From positions 1-42,810 of the forward strand of contig JAATGG010000212.1 in assembly GCA_015654835.1 (NCBI GenBank): a stretch of 42,810 bases of DNA, in the 5' to 3' direction. Both the position numbers and the translations under genes were made by a program. The notes under the pieces are model-generated. The model was given only the letters and a program-made list of their open reading frames with translations, had not been told where the DNA came from and searched no databases. This document shows positions 7,667 through 15,428 of this stretch, in pieces. Positions within the stretch are counted from its first letter, which is position 1, and each line of letters starts with the position of its first letter. The stretch is from Terriglobales bacterium (lineage in GTDB: Bacteria; Acidobacteriota; Terriglobia; Terriglobales; Acidobacteriaceae).

Positions 7667-8050
7667 ATGAATCATGGTGCTCACGTGCTTGTTATCAGTC
7701 GGGACCAGATGTTGCTGCAAACTCGCCAACTGATTCTGGGTACTTATTTTCAGGTGCAGACGGCCGGCAGAGTGGTGGAAGCCGAGGCCCTAATGGGGAA
7801 GTGCACCTTCGACCTGGTCGTCCTCTGCTATTCGCTCTCCAACGACGAGTGTCATCAACTGGCTGCGTTGGTCGCTCGTCAGATTCCTCCGCCGAAGATC
7901 CTCGCCTTGCGGGTCCCCGGTAATGGTTGCGTCAGTACCATTGCCGATCAAATGCTGCTGGTGGAAGAAGGACCGTACGCTCTGTTAAAAAAGTCTGCCG
8001 AGATGCTCGGATTCGATCTAAAGGGAAAAGGGCAAGTCGTGCGCGCTTAA
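7667..8050 (+). CDS. Receiver-like protein lacking the phospho-acceptor aspartate
   Basis: 127 residues. The beginning HVLVISRDQMLLQTRQLI and the later FDLVVLCYSLSNDE follow the first and third strands of response-regulator receiver domains. The phospho-acceptor Asp after the third strand is Cys54, and the acidic pair of strand 1 is replaced by S-R-D (11-13). It therefore looks like a pseudo-receiver that signals without phosphorylation, with no output domain. The ATG at 7667 is chosen because GAGGAG (7658-7663) precedes it and the fold begins there; the reading frame is open further upstream (to 7343) but that stretch has no recognisable domain and overlaps the Crp start. The neighbouring Crp regulator is a plausible partner (inference). 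Confidence 0.72.
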   Translation: MNHGAHVLVISRDQMLLQTRQLILGTYFQVQTAGRVVEAEALMGKCTFDLVVLCYSLSNDECHQLAALVARQIPPPKILALRVPGNGCVSTIADQMLLVEEGPYALLKKSAEMLGFDLKGKGQVVRA

Positions 8051-8112
8051 GATCGTGCCTGCTTGAGAGCGTTTAGCTCTCTCATTCCTGTATATGGCTT
8101 TTGGTCTGGTAG

Positions 8113-8151
8113 CTTGAAAGCGGCGTAGCCATAAGCTACGCCGCTTTCAAG
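8113..8151. terminator. Perfect 17-bp stem-loop between convergent genes
   Basis: CTTGAAAGCGGCGTAGC (8113-8129) is perfectly complementary to 8135-8151 around the 5-base loop CATAA. It lies between the stop of the plus-strand receiver-like gene (8050) and the stop of the minus-strand Gly/His-rich gene (8209), the place for a shared bidirectional terminator. There is no clean T-run on either side, so it may act as an RNA-stabilising structure or a Rho-independent terminator of atypical form. Confidence 0.65.
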
Positions 8152-8208
8152 TTGCTGTGTCCCAAGTCTCTGTGTCTAGGATCTGCTGCCGGAGCTTTCA
8201 GCTACCGG

Positions 8209-8754
8209 TTACCGATGTCCGCCACCACCGCCGTGGGATCCCCCACCACCGTGTTGACCGCCGCCACCGCCATGTTGGCCACCGCCACCACCGTGGGGTC
8301 CACCACCGCCGTGCTGGGCACCACCGCCGCCGTGAGCCGCCATGGCATGGGAGCCGCCGCCGCCACCGTGGGCTGCCATAGCGTGGCCCCCACCGCCGCC
8401 GTGCATGGCCCCTCTACCACCGCCGCCACCGAATCCACGATTGGCTGCCATTCCGCCGCCGCCGTGATAGCGTCCGCCGCCTTCGCCGCTGAAGCGATGC
8501 CCGCCCCAGCCGTGGTTATAACCCCAGCCCGACCAGGGCCCCATGCCCAGGAAGATGCCGTTGTAGAAATAGCCCGATCCGTAATAGCCCATCGGCGAGC
8601 AGGCATACGGGGCGTAATCGTAATAGCCATAAGGGCAGTTCGGTTGGACGCTGATAACCACTTGAGCGTTCGCAGCGGGCGCAAGTGAGCCGGATACGAG
8701 CACTGCCGAGGCAAACAACGCTGAAACTGAAAGTAGAGTTTTGAATCCGCGCAT
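8209..8754 (-). CDS. Secreted Gly/His-rich repeat protein
   Basis: 181 residues. A Sec signal peptide (residues 1-30, cleavage after APAANA) is followed by a short Tyr/Gly/Pro region with NCPYGYYDYAPYACSPMGYY and two cysteines. Then comes a tail of about 110 residues made almost only of Gly, His, Ala and Gln in GGGGGxH units. The ATG at 8754 is selected because the signal peptide begins there; a longer frame to 8832 adds an untypical 26 residues. Clustered histidines on a flexible glycine chain could bind metals or coat the cell surface; this is inference from composition. No named family was recognised. It is divergent from nadB and convergent with the receiver-like gene. Confidence 0.7.
   Translation of the reverse strand: MRGFKTLLSVSALFASAVLVSGSLAPAANAQVVISVQPNCPYGYYDYAPYACSPMGYYGSGYFYNGIFLGMGPWSGWGYNHGWGGHRFSGEGGGRYHGGGGMAANRGFGGGGGRGAMHGGGGGHAMAAHGGGGGSHAMAAHGGGGAQHGGGGPHGGGGGQHGGGGGQHGGGGSHGGGGGHR
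8218..8480. repeat. Degenerate CCACCACCGCCGTG tandem repeat within the Gly/His-rich gene
   Basis: The plus strand shows many imperfect copies of an 18-24 base unit built from CCACC, ACCGCC and GTGG. On the coding strand they give Gly-Gly-Gly-Gly-His modules. Such a repeat is prone to gain and loss of units, so the protein length may vary between strains. Confidence 0.7.
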
Positions 8755-9049
8755 CGGGGACCCCCTTGAGGTGTCTGCGGTTCTGGAGAAGGTGCGTGGG
8801 ACGCTGTGCAGCCGTAAAGAATGACCCGGCAACAGCAGCTACCATAAGGATTTCCCCGCTTCATCCAGGGCCGTCGTATTCCTACCGATCCCTACGCTTT
8901 TCACTCTAGGCCCTTGCTGCATGGGCGTCTGAGCAATAAGAACCATGTCGGCCTGCCTCTGCCGAAAGCTGATATTCGTGCCGGCCTCGGTTTTTACGCG
9001 AACCCCGGCCCGCGAGGTCCGCTTGCCCGCGGTGGTAGCCTGAAGGGTT

Positions 9050-10684
9050 ATGTCATTGATGACTCAGGTGGATTTTTTGGTGATGGGTGCGGGCGTAGCT
9101 GGCCTGCGCGCGGCGGTCGAACTGGTCAACCATGGCGATGTTTTGGTGGTCACCAAGGAATCCGTTGCCGAGTCGAATACGCACTACGCGCAGGGCGGCA
9201 TCGCGGTCGCCATGGAGGGCAACGAAGACGTCGCCCTCCACCTTGAAGACACCGTAGCCGCCGGCGATGGCCTCGTGTATCGCCCCGCGGCCCAGGCGCT
9301 GGTGGCCGAGGGGCCGCTGCGGGTAGCCGAGTTGATCGAGTGGGGCGCGCAGTTTGACCGGGCAGGCGGCGAGTTGCTGCGGACCCGCGAAGCCGCTCAC
9401 TCGCATCCGCGCATTTTGCACGCCAATGGCGACGCCACCGGCGCGGAAATCAGCCGTTCCCTGGCCGCGTTTGCGCACAGTCATCGGCGCATCCACTTTG
9501 CCGAGTGGACCACGGTTACCGGCCTGGTAGCTACGGGCAAGGTGTCTGTTGCAGAGCGCCGCGTGATCGGCGCCGATCTGCTCGATGCCGACAACCAGCC
9601 GCACCGCGTCGCCGCCCGCGCCGTCCTGATTGCCGCGGGGGGCGCGGGGCAGGTCTATTCCGACACCACCAATCCAGCCGTGGCCACGGGCGATGGCATC
9701 GCTTTGGCCGCAGAGGCCGGCGCCGGGTTGGCCGACATGGAGTTCTATCAGTTTCATCCCACGGCTTTGTCATTGCCCGGCGTCCCTCGCTTTCTGCTCT
9801 CTGAGGCGCTGCGCGGCGAGGGCGCCTGGCTGCGCAACGACCGCGGCGAGCGCTTCATGGAGCGCTATCATCCGAAGCTGGAACTGGCCCCGCGCGACGT
9901 CGTGGCCCGCGCCATTGCGCGTGAAGGCATGGGCGCTCATCCGGGTGAATCTCGCCTTGTCTATCTGGACATGCGGCACGTCAAGAATCTCGATCTCCAC
10001 CAGCGTTTCCCGGGCATCAGCGCCTTCTTGGCCCAGCAGGGACTCGACCTGCATCGCGACCTGATTCCGGTGCGCCCGGCAGCGCATTACATGATGGGCG
10101 GCATCCGTACCGATCTGACCGGCCGCACGAACCTGCGTGGCCTCTATGCAGCGGGCGAAGCGGCTTGCACGGGCGTCCATGGCGCCAACCGTCTGGCCTC
10201 GAACTCGCTGCTGGAAGGTCTGGTCTTCGGTGCGCGTGCCGCCCAGTCCATTCTGGCGGATGGTCTGCCGCTTGAGCCGGAAAGTGCCGCGCAGCCTGCC
10301 CCCGTACCGTTGTCGCCGGCTGAAGAGGCTCTGCTTGAGACGCATATCGCCGACCTGCAGCGCGGCATGTGGGCTTATGCCGGCCTGCTCCGTGAGGAGT
10401 CCACGCTCCGCCAGGGCTTTGCAGCCCAGCAAGCCTGCGCCTCCGCACTGGACGAGTTGGTGCAGCAAGGCAAGGGCAGCCGCCGGCTGGCCGAGGCGCT
10501 GGCGCTCAGCCGTGTTGCCCGCGCCATTTTGCACGCGGCGCTGGCCCGGACCGAAAGCCGCGGCGCGCATTTCCGCAACGACTTTCCCCAGCGCGACGAC
10601 GCCCATTTCCAGAAGCACTCAAGCCAGCGGCAAAACGGCGCAAACCAAAACAATGCGGACAAGGTGCTGTTCGAAAATTGGTAA
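9050..10684 (+). CDS. nadB: L-aspartate oxidase
   Basis: 544 residues. It oxidises L-aspartate to iminoaspartate with FAD, the first step of de novo NAD synthesis. Visible marks are the dinucleotide-binding VMGAGVAGLRAA at the N-terminus, NTHYAQGGIAVA, HSHPRILHANGDATG, FYQFHPTAL, HYMMGGIRTDLTGRTNLRGLYAAGEAA and GANRLASNSLLEGLVFGARAA, with the C-terminal helical domain after about 400. Two starts are possible, ATG 9050 and ATG 9059; an AAGGG at 9043-9047 lies nearer the first and fits the second by spacing. The product passes to NadA, encoded at 15578. No CAACAACCCC-type riboswitch is seen upstream of this gene. Confidence 0.95.
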   Translation: MSLMTQVDFLVMGAGVAGLRAAVELVNHGDVLVVTKESVAESNTHYAQGGIAVAMEGNEDVALHLEDTVAAGDGLVYRPAAQALVAEGPLRVAELIEWGAQFDRAGGELLRTREAAHSHPRILHANGDATGAEISRSLAAFAHSHRRIHFAEWTTVTGLVATGKVSVAERRVIGADLLDADNQPHRVAARAVLIAAGGAGQVYSDTTNPAVATGDGIALAAEAGAGLADMEFYQFHPTALSLPGVPRFLLSEALRGEGAWLRNDRGERFMERYHPKLELAPRDVVARAIAREGMGAHPGESRLVYLDMRHVKNLDLHQRFPGISAFLAQQGLDLHRDLIPVRPAAHYMMGGIRTDLTGRTNLRGLYAAGEAACTGVHGANRLASNSLLEGLVFGARAAQSILADGLPLEPESAAQPAPVPLSPAEEALLETHIADLQRGMWAYAGLLREESTLRQGFAAQQACASALDELVQQGKGSRRLAEALALSRVARAILHAALARTESRGAHFRNDFPQRDDAHFQKHSSQRQNGANQNNADKVLFENW

Positions 10685-10806
10685 GGGCTGTTCTTGGGCA
10701 GGGAGTTGGACGCTGGATTACGCACCTTTCCCCACCCCAGGTGCGTCTAATTCAATCGAGTCAGTCTGAAGGCTGGCCATTCTTTATTTCCCCCAGGAGT
10801 GGCAGG

Positions 10807-11856
10807 GTGCGGACCAGAAATGTTTTTCAGTCGTGGGGCAAGGTCCTGCTTGGCCATACCCCGTTGTTGTCAATCGAAGTAACGCGCGAATGTCCGTTGC
10901 ACTGCCCCGGCTGTTACGCCTACGGATCGAACCACCTGGGCGGCGAACTCACCCTGCGCGAATTGAGTGACAAGCGCGGCGACGATCTTGTCCGCGGCGT
11001 GCTCGATCTTGTCGATCAGCACAAGCCCTTGCAGGTTACGCTGGTGGGCGGCGAGCCGATGGTGCGCCATCGCGAGCTGAGCCGCATAGTGCCGGAGTTA
11101 TGCGGGCGCGGTATCTTCACCATGGTCGTCACCAGCGGCATCATTCCCATTCCAAAAGAGTGGATGGATCTGCCTAACTTCATCGTCGCCGTCTCCATCG
11201 ACGGCTTGCCCGAGCACCATGATGTGCGCCGCCATCCTGCTACCTACGAGCGCATCCTCGGCAATCTCGCCGGCCGCCTCGTGAACATTCATTGGACCAT
11301 TACCGCGCCCATGCTGCAGCGCCCGAATTATCTTGAAGAGTATGTGCGCTTCTGGAGCGAACGCGAAGAGGTGCGCAGCATCTGGGTCAGCCTCTACTCG
11401 CCGCAGCGGGGCGAGGAGAGCGCCGAGCGGTTGAGCGCGGAGCAGCGCGAGCAGGTGGCCCGCGAACTGCCGCGCCTGCGCAAACTCTATCCCAAACTGC
11501 TTGTCGGCGAAGGCTATGCGCAGGCATTGCTGCATCCCCCCGCATCGCCGAAGGACTGCACGTTCTCGCGGTTGTCGAAAAACTATTCCGCCGATCTGCG
11601 CACGCATGTGGATCCCTGCGTTTTTGGCGGCGATCCGGACTGCTCGCAGTGCGGCTGTTCGGCCAGCGCGGCAGCGCATTGGGTGAGTGAAATAAAGCTT
11701 CTCGGTCCGTTGAAAGCCAAGCATCTGCTGCGCGGCTCGATGCGCATCGGCAACGCCATGGCCCGTTTGCAGCATGTGGCGCTGCCTGCATGGCGTGAGC
11801 GCGAGCAACCGGCAGCGAGCGGCGAGGCAGACTTGGTGCAGATCTCAATGGACTGA
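10807..11856 (+). CDS. Radical SAM protein with C-terminal Cys-rich auxiliary motif
   Basis: 349 residues from a GTG at 10807, chosen because AGGAG (10795-10799) sits 7 bases upstream; a TTG at 10678 would give a longer, SD-less version running into nadB. The [4Fe-4S] motif is C29-x3-C33-x2-C36 (RECPLHCPGCYAYG), followed by VTLVGGEPMVRH (GGE motif) and VAVSIDGLPEHHDVRRHP. A second cysteine group near the end (DCTF, PCVFGGDPDCSQCGCS) suggests an auxiliary Fe-S cluster, as in SPASM/Twitch proteins. The reaction is unknown. It follows nadB by 122 bases on the same strand and could be co-transcribed. It lacks the extended HpnH-type layout, so a hopanoid role is not supported. Confidence 0.85.
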   Translation: MRTRNVFQSWGKVLLGHTPLLSIEVTRECPLHCPGCYAYGSNHLGGELTLRELSDKRGDDLVRGVLDLVDQHKPLQVTLVGGEPMVRHRELSRIVPELCGRGIFTMVVTSGIIPIPKEWMDLPNFIVAVSIDGLPEHHDVRRHPATYERILGNLAGRLVNIHWTITAPMLQRPNYLEEYVRFWSEREEVRSIWVSLYSPQRGEESAERLSAEQREQVARELPRLRKLYPKLLVGEGYAQALLHPPASPKDCTFSRLSKNYSADLRTHVDPCVFGGDPDCSQCGCSASAAAHWVSEIKLLGPLKAKHLLRGSMRIGNAMARLQHVALPAWREREQPAASGEADLVQISMD

Positions 11857-11952
11857 GGACTGAGGCATTGTGCCTGAACAGAATGAGGTGAGGAAGAGAA
11901 ACGCCACGTCGACAGCTTCTCTGTCCTACGTCCCCTGCGCACTGTTAACTGC

Positions 11953-12819
11953 TCACTGTTCTCTGCTTTTCACAGGCCCTGCCATCAACGACCCCACCGC
12001 GCAGATCGCCAGGATTGCGCCCATGATGGCCAACGAGATCGTGATTGGAATCTCGAACCAATGCGCGCCAAGCATCTTGAGGGCGACAAAGCCCAGCAGT
12101 GCGCCCAGCCCATAGTGCAGGTAGCGCATGCGGTCCAGCAGAGAGGCCAGCGCCGAGTAGAGCGAGCGCAGGCCTAGAATGGCCGCGATGTTCGACGTAT
12201 AGACCACGAACGGATCGTGCGAGATGGCCAGCACGGCGGGAATCGAGTCCACCGCAAACAGCAGGTCGGTCAGCTCAATGGCCAGAATCACCGGCAGCAG
12301 CGATCCTTTGGTGGAGTGCAGCTTGCGCACCCAGTCGGGCACAGCCGCATGGGCGGAGCCGCCGCGTACCAGCCGCAAGGCCGCATACAGCAGAAAAAGT
12401 CCGAAGACCCAGGTGATCCATTCGAAGCGCTGGATCAGGGTAATGCCCAGCGCAATAAACAGCGCCCGCAGCACGACTGCTCCGCCGACGCCCCACAGCA
12501 GGGCCGTGTGCTGGCGATGCGGCCCAACGTGGAAGCCCTGAAAGATAACCAGGAAGACGAAGAGATTGTCGATGCTGAGCGAGGTCTCGATGGCGTAGCC
12601 GGCAACGAACTCCAGCGCCCGCACATGGCCCTCGGCGCTCGCGATCCATGCGGCAAAGCCTGCCGCCGCCATGGCCAGCACCGCTGTCCAGATCCACGGC
12701 ATCCACCGTGCCTGTTGCGGAGAGGTCTTTCGACCACTCAGCAGCGAGTCGGCCGCCAGCAGTGCGGCGACGGCAACGTGAAAGCCAATCCACCAGGTCC
12801 AGGACACGCCAGCGAACAT
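11953..12819 (-). CDS. TerC/Alx family integral membrane protein
   Basis: 288 residues with about seven to nine hydrophobic helices. Family motifs are SLSIDNLFVFLVIFQGF near residue 80 and ELTDLLFAVDSIPAVLAIS near 180, whose conserved acidic residues sit inside membrane helices, then YTSNIAAILGLRSLY. TerC-type proteins are linked to tellurite resistance, and some members (Alx, MeeF/MeeY type) export Mn2+ and supply metal to secreted enzymes. Which of these applies cannot be read. It lies 111 bases downstream of the M28 gene on the same strand, separated by an inverted repeat, and is convergent with the radical SAM gene. Confidence 0.92.
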   Translation of the reverse strand: MFAGVSWTWWIGFHVAVAALLAADSLLSGRKTSPQQARWMPWIWTAVLAMAAAGFAAWIASAEGHVRALEFVAGYAIETSLSIDNLFVFLVIFQGFHVGPHRQHTALLWGVGGAVVLRALFIALGITLIQRFEWITWVFGLFLLYAALRLVRGGSAHAAVPDWVRKLHSTKGSLLPVILAIELTDLLFAVDSIPAVLAISHDPFVVYTSNIAAILGLRSLYSALASLLDRMRYLHYGLGALLGFVALKMLGAHWFEIPITISLAIMGAILAICAVGSLMAGPVKSREQ

Positions 12820-12849
12820 AGTTTGAATGCTACTGCAAACGGCAGAGAA

Positions 12850-12927
12850 CAGGGAGCAGGGAACAGAGATCGGTACGAAAGTGCCGGGCAGCCTTACTGT
12901 TCCCTGATCTCTGTGTTCTGCTCCCTG
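12850..12927. repeat. Imperfect 22-base inverted repeat of CAGGGAGCAG/GGAACAGAG words
   Basis: CAGGGAGCAGGGAACAGAGA onward (12850-12871) is the near-complement of 12906-12927 (about three mismatches), separated by 34 bases. It sits between the M28 stop (12931) and the TerC start (12819), so the transcript could fold there as an attenuator or terminator. Similar ACTGTTCTCTGC-like words occur at 11945-11970, just after the TerC stop, so these short words may be a local repeat family. Confidence 0.5.
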
Positions 12928-12930
12928 TAT

Positions 12931-13854
12931 TTACCGTTGACCGATCAAACGAATCGTCTCAAGGAACACGTCGCCGTCGATCGTCAGGCTGCGGGGGCTC
13001 ACCTTGTCCAGCGTGTCCTGCACGGTGTGGTGATAGCTGTTGTTGGGCCCGTAGTTCAAATCGATGACGTCGATCGAAGGAACTCCGCGCTCGACAAACG
13101 GCAGGTGATCGTCTTCGACCGCTTCTTCCTGCTGAAAGAAATAGCGGTCGTAGCCAAACTTTTTTGCGGCCTGCTGCATGAGCGCCACAAGCCAGTCCGT
13201 GGAGCGCGATTCGCGCTGAATGCCGAGGTCCTTGTCGCCGATCATGTCGGCCAGCACAAAGGCCTTGATGTGTCCCAGCGTGCCGTCGCGGCCCCACTTG
13301 GCGGCCAGGTGCCGGCTGCCATAGGTCGAGTCGGAATTGGACCAGCTCTTGATGGCCTCTTCGCCGTCAAAGAAGACCAGCCACACGGAGTAGCCGTCGA
13401 GCTTCCTGCCGCCCGCCGTCGCGGTCCGCAACGGGTCGGCGATAGCCAGCAGCAGGCCGGTGGTGGCTGCGCCGTCATTGGCGCCGACAAAGTTGATGTT
13501 GCGCAGCCAGTAGTTGGTTTCGTAGTGCGTGGCCAGCACAATGGCGCCGTCTTTTTTGCCGGGAAAGCGCACGATAAAGTTGCGCATGTTCACCGGTCCG
13601 ATGGGCGTGTTGGCCGTGAACGCGTCTTCTTCAAGCCGGTCGTGCTGAAAGTGCGTGCGCAGAAACGCTTCGGCCTTGGCGTGGCCCGGGCTGGTGGGCC
13701 AGCGCGGGCCGATGGCGACAAACTGGCGGGCATACTCATAGGCTTTTGCGCCGCTGAAATGCTGCTGGGCCGCCGCGGCCATGGGAATCGTCAGCAGCAA
13801 TGCTGCCAGCATCTTGATCGTTCCGACTTTCTTCCGCGAAGAGAAGAAAATCAT
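12931..13854 (-). CDS. Secreted M28 family metallohydrolase, glutaminyl-cyclase-like
   Basis: 307 residues with a signal peptide (1-29, ending MAAAAQ). The two-zinc aminopeptidase fold shows ATHYET (His110), GANDGAAT (Asp127), VFFDGEEA (Glu165/166), VLADMIGDKD and SYHHTVQDT near 275. The run FFDGEEA followed by DSTYGSRHLA is the pattern of bacterial and animal glutaminyl-peptide cyclotransferases within clan M28, so this may cyclise N-terminal Gln rather than cut peptides. The start overlaps the tatC stop by four bases (ATGA, 13851-13854), placing it in the tatB-tatC operon. It would act in the periplasm or outside. The family is certain; the exact reaction is not. Confidence 0.88.
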   Translation of the reverse strand: MIFFSSRKKVGTIKMLAALLLTIPMAAAAQQHFSGAKAYEYARQFVAIGPRWPTSPGHAKAEAFLRTHFQHDRLEEDAFTANTPIGPVNMRNFIVRFPGKKDGAIVLATHYETNYWLRNINFVGANDGAATTGLLLAIADPLRTATAGGRKLDGYSVWLVFFDGEEAIKSWSNSDSTYGSRHLAAKWGRDGTLGHIKAFVLADMIGDKDLGIQRESRSTDWLVALMQQAAKKFGYDRYFFQQEEAVEDDHLPFVERGVPSIDVIDLNYGPNNSYHHTVQDTLDKVSPRSLTIDGDVFLETIRLIGQR

Positions 13855-14642
13855 TGCGCCTTCTCCTTGGCCTTGCGGCGCGAAGGATGCACCCACCAGG
13901 CCACGCCGATGCCGATGAGATAGAGAATCAACATCGGGACCGCGTAGATGCACATGGTCCACGGGTCGGGGCTGGGGGTAATCACGGCAGCTACCAAAAA
14001 GATGATGAGCACCGCATAGCGGATGTTCTTCCACAAAAAGGCCGGACTCACGATGCCGAACAGGGCCAGAAAGAAAATGAGGATCGGCATCTCGAAACTG
14101 ATGCCCAAGCCCAGAATCACCGACAGAAAAAAGCCGGTGTACTCCTCGATGGTGACCATCGGCTGAAACTTGCTGCCGAACTGCACGATGAGGATCTTCA
14201 GTGCGCCCGGCAGCACATAGAAGTAGCCGAACGAAGCGCCGCCCAGAAACAGTCCCACGGTGGCCGCCATGAAAGGCACCACGAACCGCCGCTCCTTCTG
14301 GTAGAGTCCCGGCGCAATGAACAGCCAGACCTGAAAGAGGATGAACGGCGAGGAAATGATCGCACCGCCGATCAACGCCACCTGCAGGTAAAGGTTCAGG
14401 GGGTCCATCGGATGGGTGTAGTTGAGCTTGATGTGCAACTGGTCGAGCGGGGCCTGCACAAAGCCATAAAGCCGCTCATGGAAGACGTAGGCGACGATGA
14501 AGCCCAGAAACAGGTAGATGGCGGAGTGGACGATGCGGCGGCGCAACTCGTCCAAATGCTCCATCAGGCTCATGCCGGGGAGGTCTGCGCGCTGGGCCAC
14601 AGCCACCCGCGCCTTGCCGATTGCGTCTGCGGGATCAACCAT
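13851..14642 (-). CDS. tatC: Twin-arginine translocase subunit TatC
   Basis: 263 residues with six membrane helices. It forms the receptor for twin-arginine signal peptides in the inner membrane. Marks are MSLMEHLDELRRRIVHSA near residue 24 (the signal-peptide binding site, with the conserved E-x2-R-R-R), FVQAPLD, SSPFILFQVWLFIAPGLYQKERR, the GFFLSVILGLGISFEMPI segment and VAAVITPSPDPWTM. It overlaps the upstream tatB stop by 8 bases and the downstream M28 start by 4 bases, so the three genes form one operon. Confidence 0.96.
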   Translation of the reverse strand: MVDPADAIGKARVAVAQRADLPGMSLMEHLDELRRRIVHSAIYLFLGFIVAYVFHERLYGFVQAPLDQLHIKLNYTHPMDPLNLYLQVALIGGAIISSPFILFQVWLFIAPGLYQKERRFVVPFMAATVGLFLGGASFGYFYVLPGALKILIVQFGSKFQPMVTIEEYTGFFLSVILGLGISFEMPILIFFLALFGIVSPAFLWKNIRYAVLIIFLVAAVITPSPDPWTMCIYAVPMLILYLIGIGVAWWVHPSRRKAKEKAQ

Positions 14643-15237
14643 GATGGGCTGTCGGCTCCGTCGATGTGCTTGCCGGTTCGGCGGGGACGATTTCGCCGGG
14701 AACTGTGCCGGGGCCTGTGCTGGAAACGATGGCGCCGTTTTCGGCTGCGGCGTTTGTCTCCGCGGCCGCCGCGTTCGGTGCCGCCGCGCTCACTTGCTCG
14801 CCGGTCGTAGGCGGATGAATGTACGGGGAACTCTCTGCCGGCTGGCTGGGTTCCACGGCTGCTGCCGGAGTCTCGGGCGGGTATTCCCTGGGATAAGTGC
14901 CTTCGCCGGGATACGGAGAAGGGGTGGCAGTTTCGGTCGCGCCAAAGCCGACCTGCGCCTCGATGGTCCCCGCCGATTGTGCCGGTGACGAGAGCGCAAG
15001 CTGCCGCTCGGCTTCTTCCCGCTTCCGCCGGTCGGCATCTTCCGCGTTCCGCAATTCCTCTTCCATCTGGAACTTGAAGTCATTGGAGGCTTTGCGGAAC
15101 TCGTACATCAGCTTGCCGATCTGGCGCCCGATCTGGGGCAGTCGCCGGGGGCCAAAGACCACCAGCGCCAGCACCATCAAAATGAGCGAGTCGGCCATGC
15201 TCAGACTGGAGAGTTCGATTGTGGGCGCACTGACCAT
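14635..15237 (-). CDS. tatB: Sec-independent translocase protein TatB (TatA/B family)
   Basis: 200 residues from ATG 15237. One short membrane helix (about 14-28) ends in the hallmark F-G-P hinge (VVFGPRRLPQIGRQIGKLM), followed by an amphipathic helix YEFRKASNDFKFQMEEELR and a charged stretch to about residue 75. The remaining 125 residues are a low-complexity Pro/Ala/Glu/Thr tail. Length and helix content fit TatB better than TatA. Alternative starts are GTG 15273 and ATG 15198; 15237 gives the usual short N-terminus with a Glu before the helix. The promoter must lie within 15238-15428, divergent from nadA. Confidence 0.88.
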   Translation of the reverse strand: MVSAPTIELSSLSMADSLILMVLALVVFGPRRLPQIGRQIGKLMYEFRKASNDFKFQMEEELRNAEDADRRKREEAERQLALSSPAQSAGTIEAQVGFGATETATPSPYPGEGTYPREYPPETPAAAVEPSQPAESSPYIHPPTTGEQVSAAAPNAAAAETNAAAENGAIVSSTGPGTVPGEIVPAEPASTSTEPTAHHG

Positions 15238-15428
15238 GAAGACCCATGATACCCGCCCATACGCGACGCTCACAAACGGAACTGCGTACAGCCTCTGGAG
15301 TTGCGTTTCTCCCGCCCGGCCTTGGGGCGACTGTTAAGGCTGCGTTACACTATGGGTCATTGGAGGCGGTTGGCTCCGTGTGGATTTCCGAATCCCCCGG
15401 CTCGGCGCCGCATCCATGAATGTGAAAG

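Noticed and set aside
8218..8480. Possible CRISPR array in the repeated CCACCACCG region
   Set aside because: Units are short, imperfect and contiguous without spacers, and they encode the Gly/His tail in frame.
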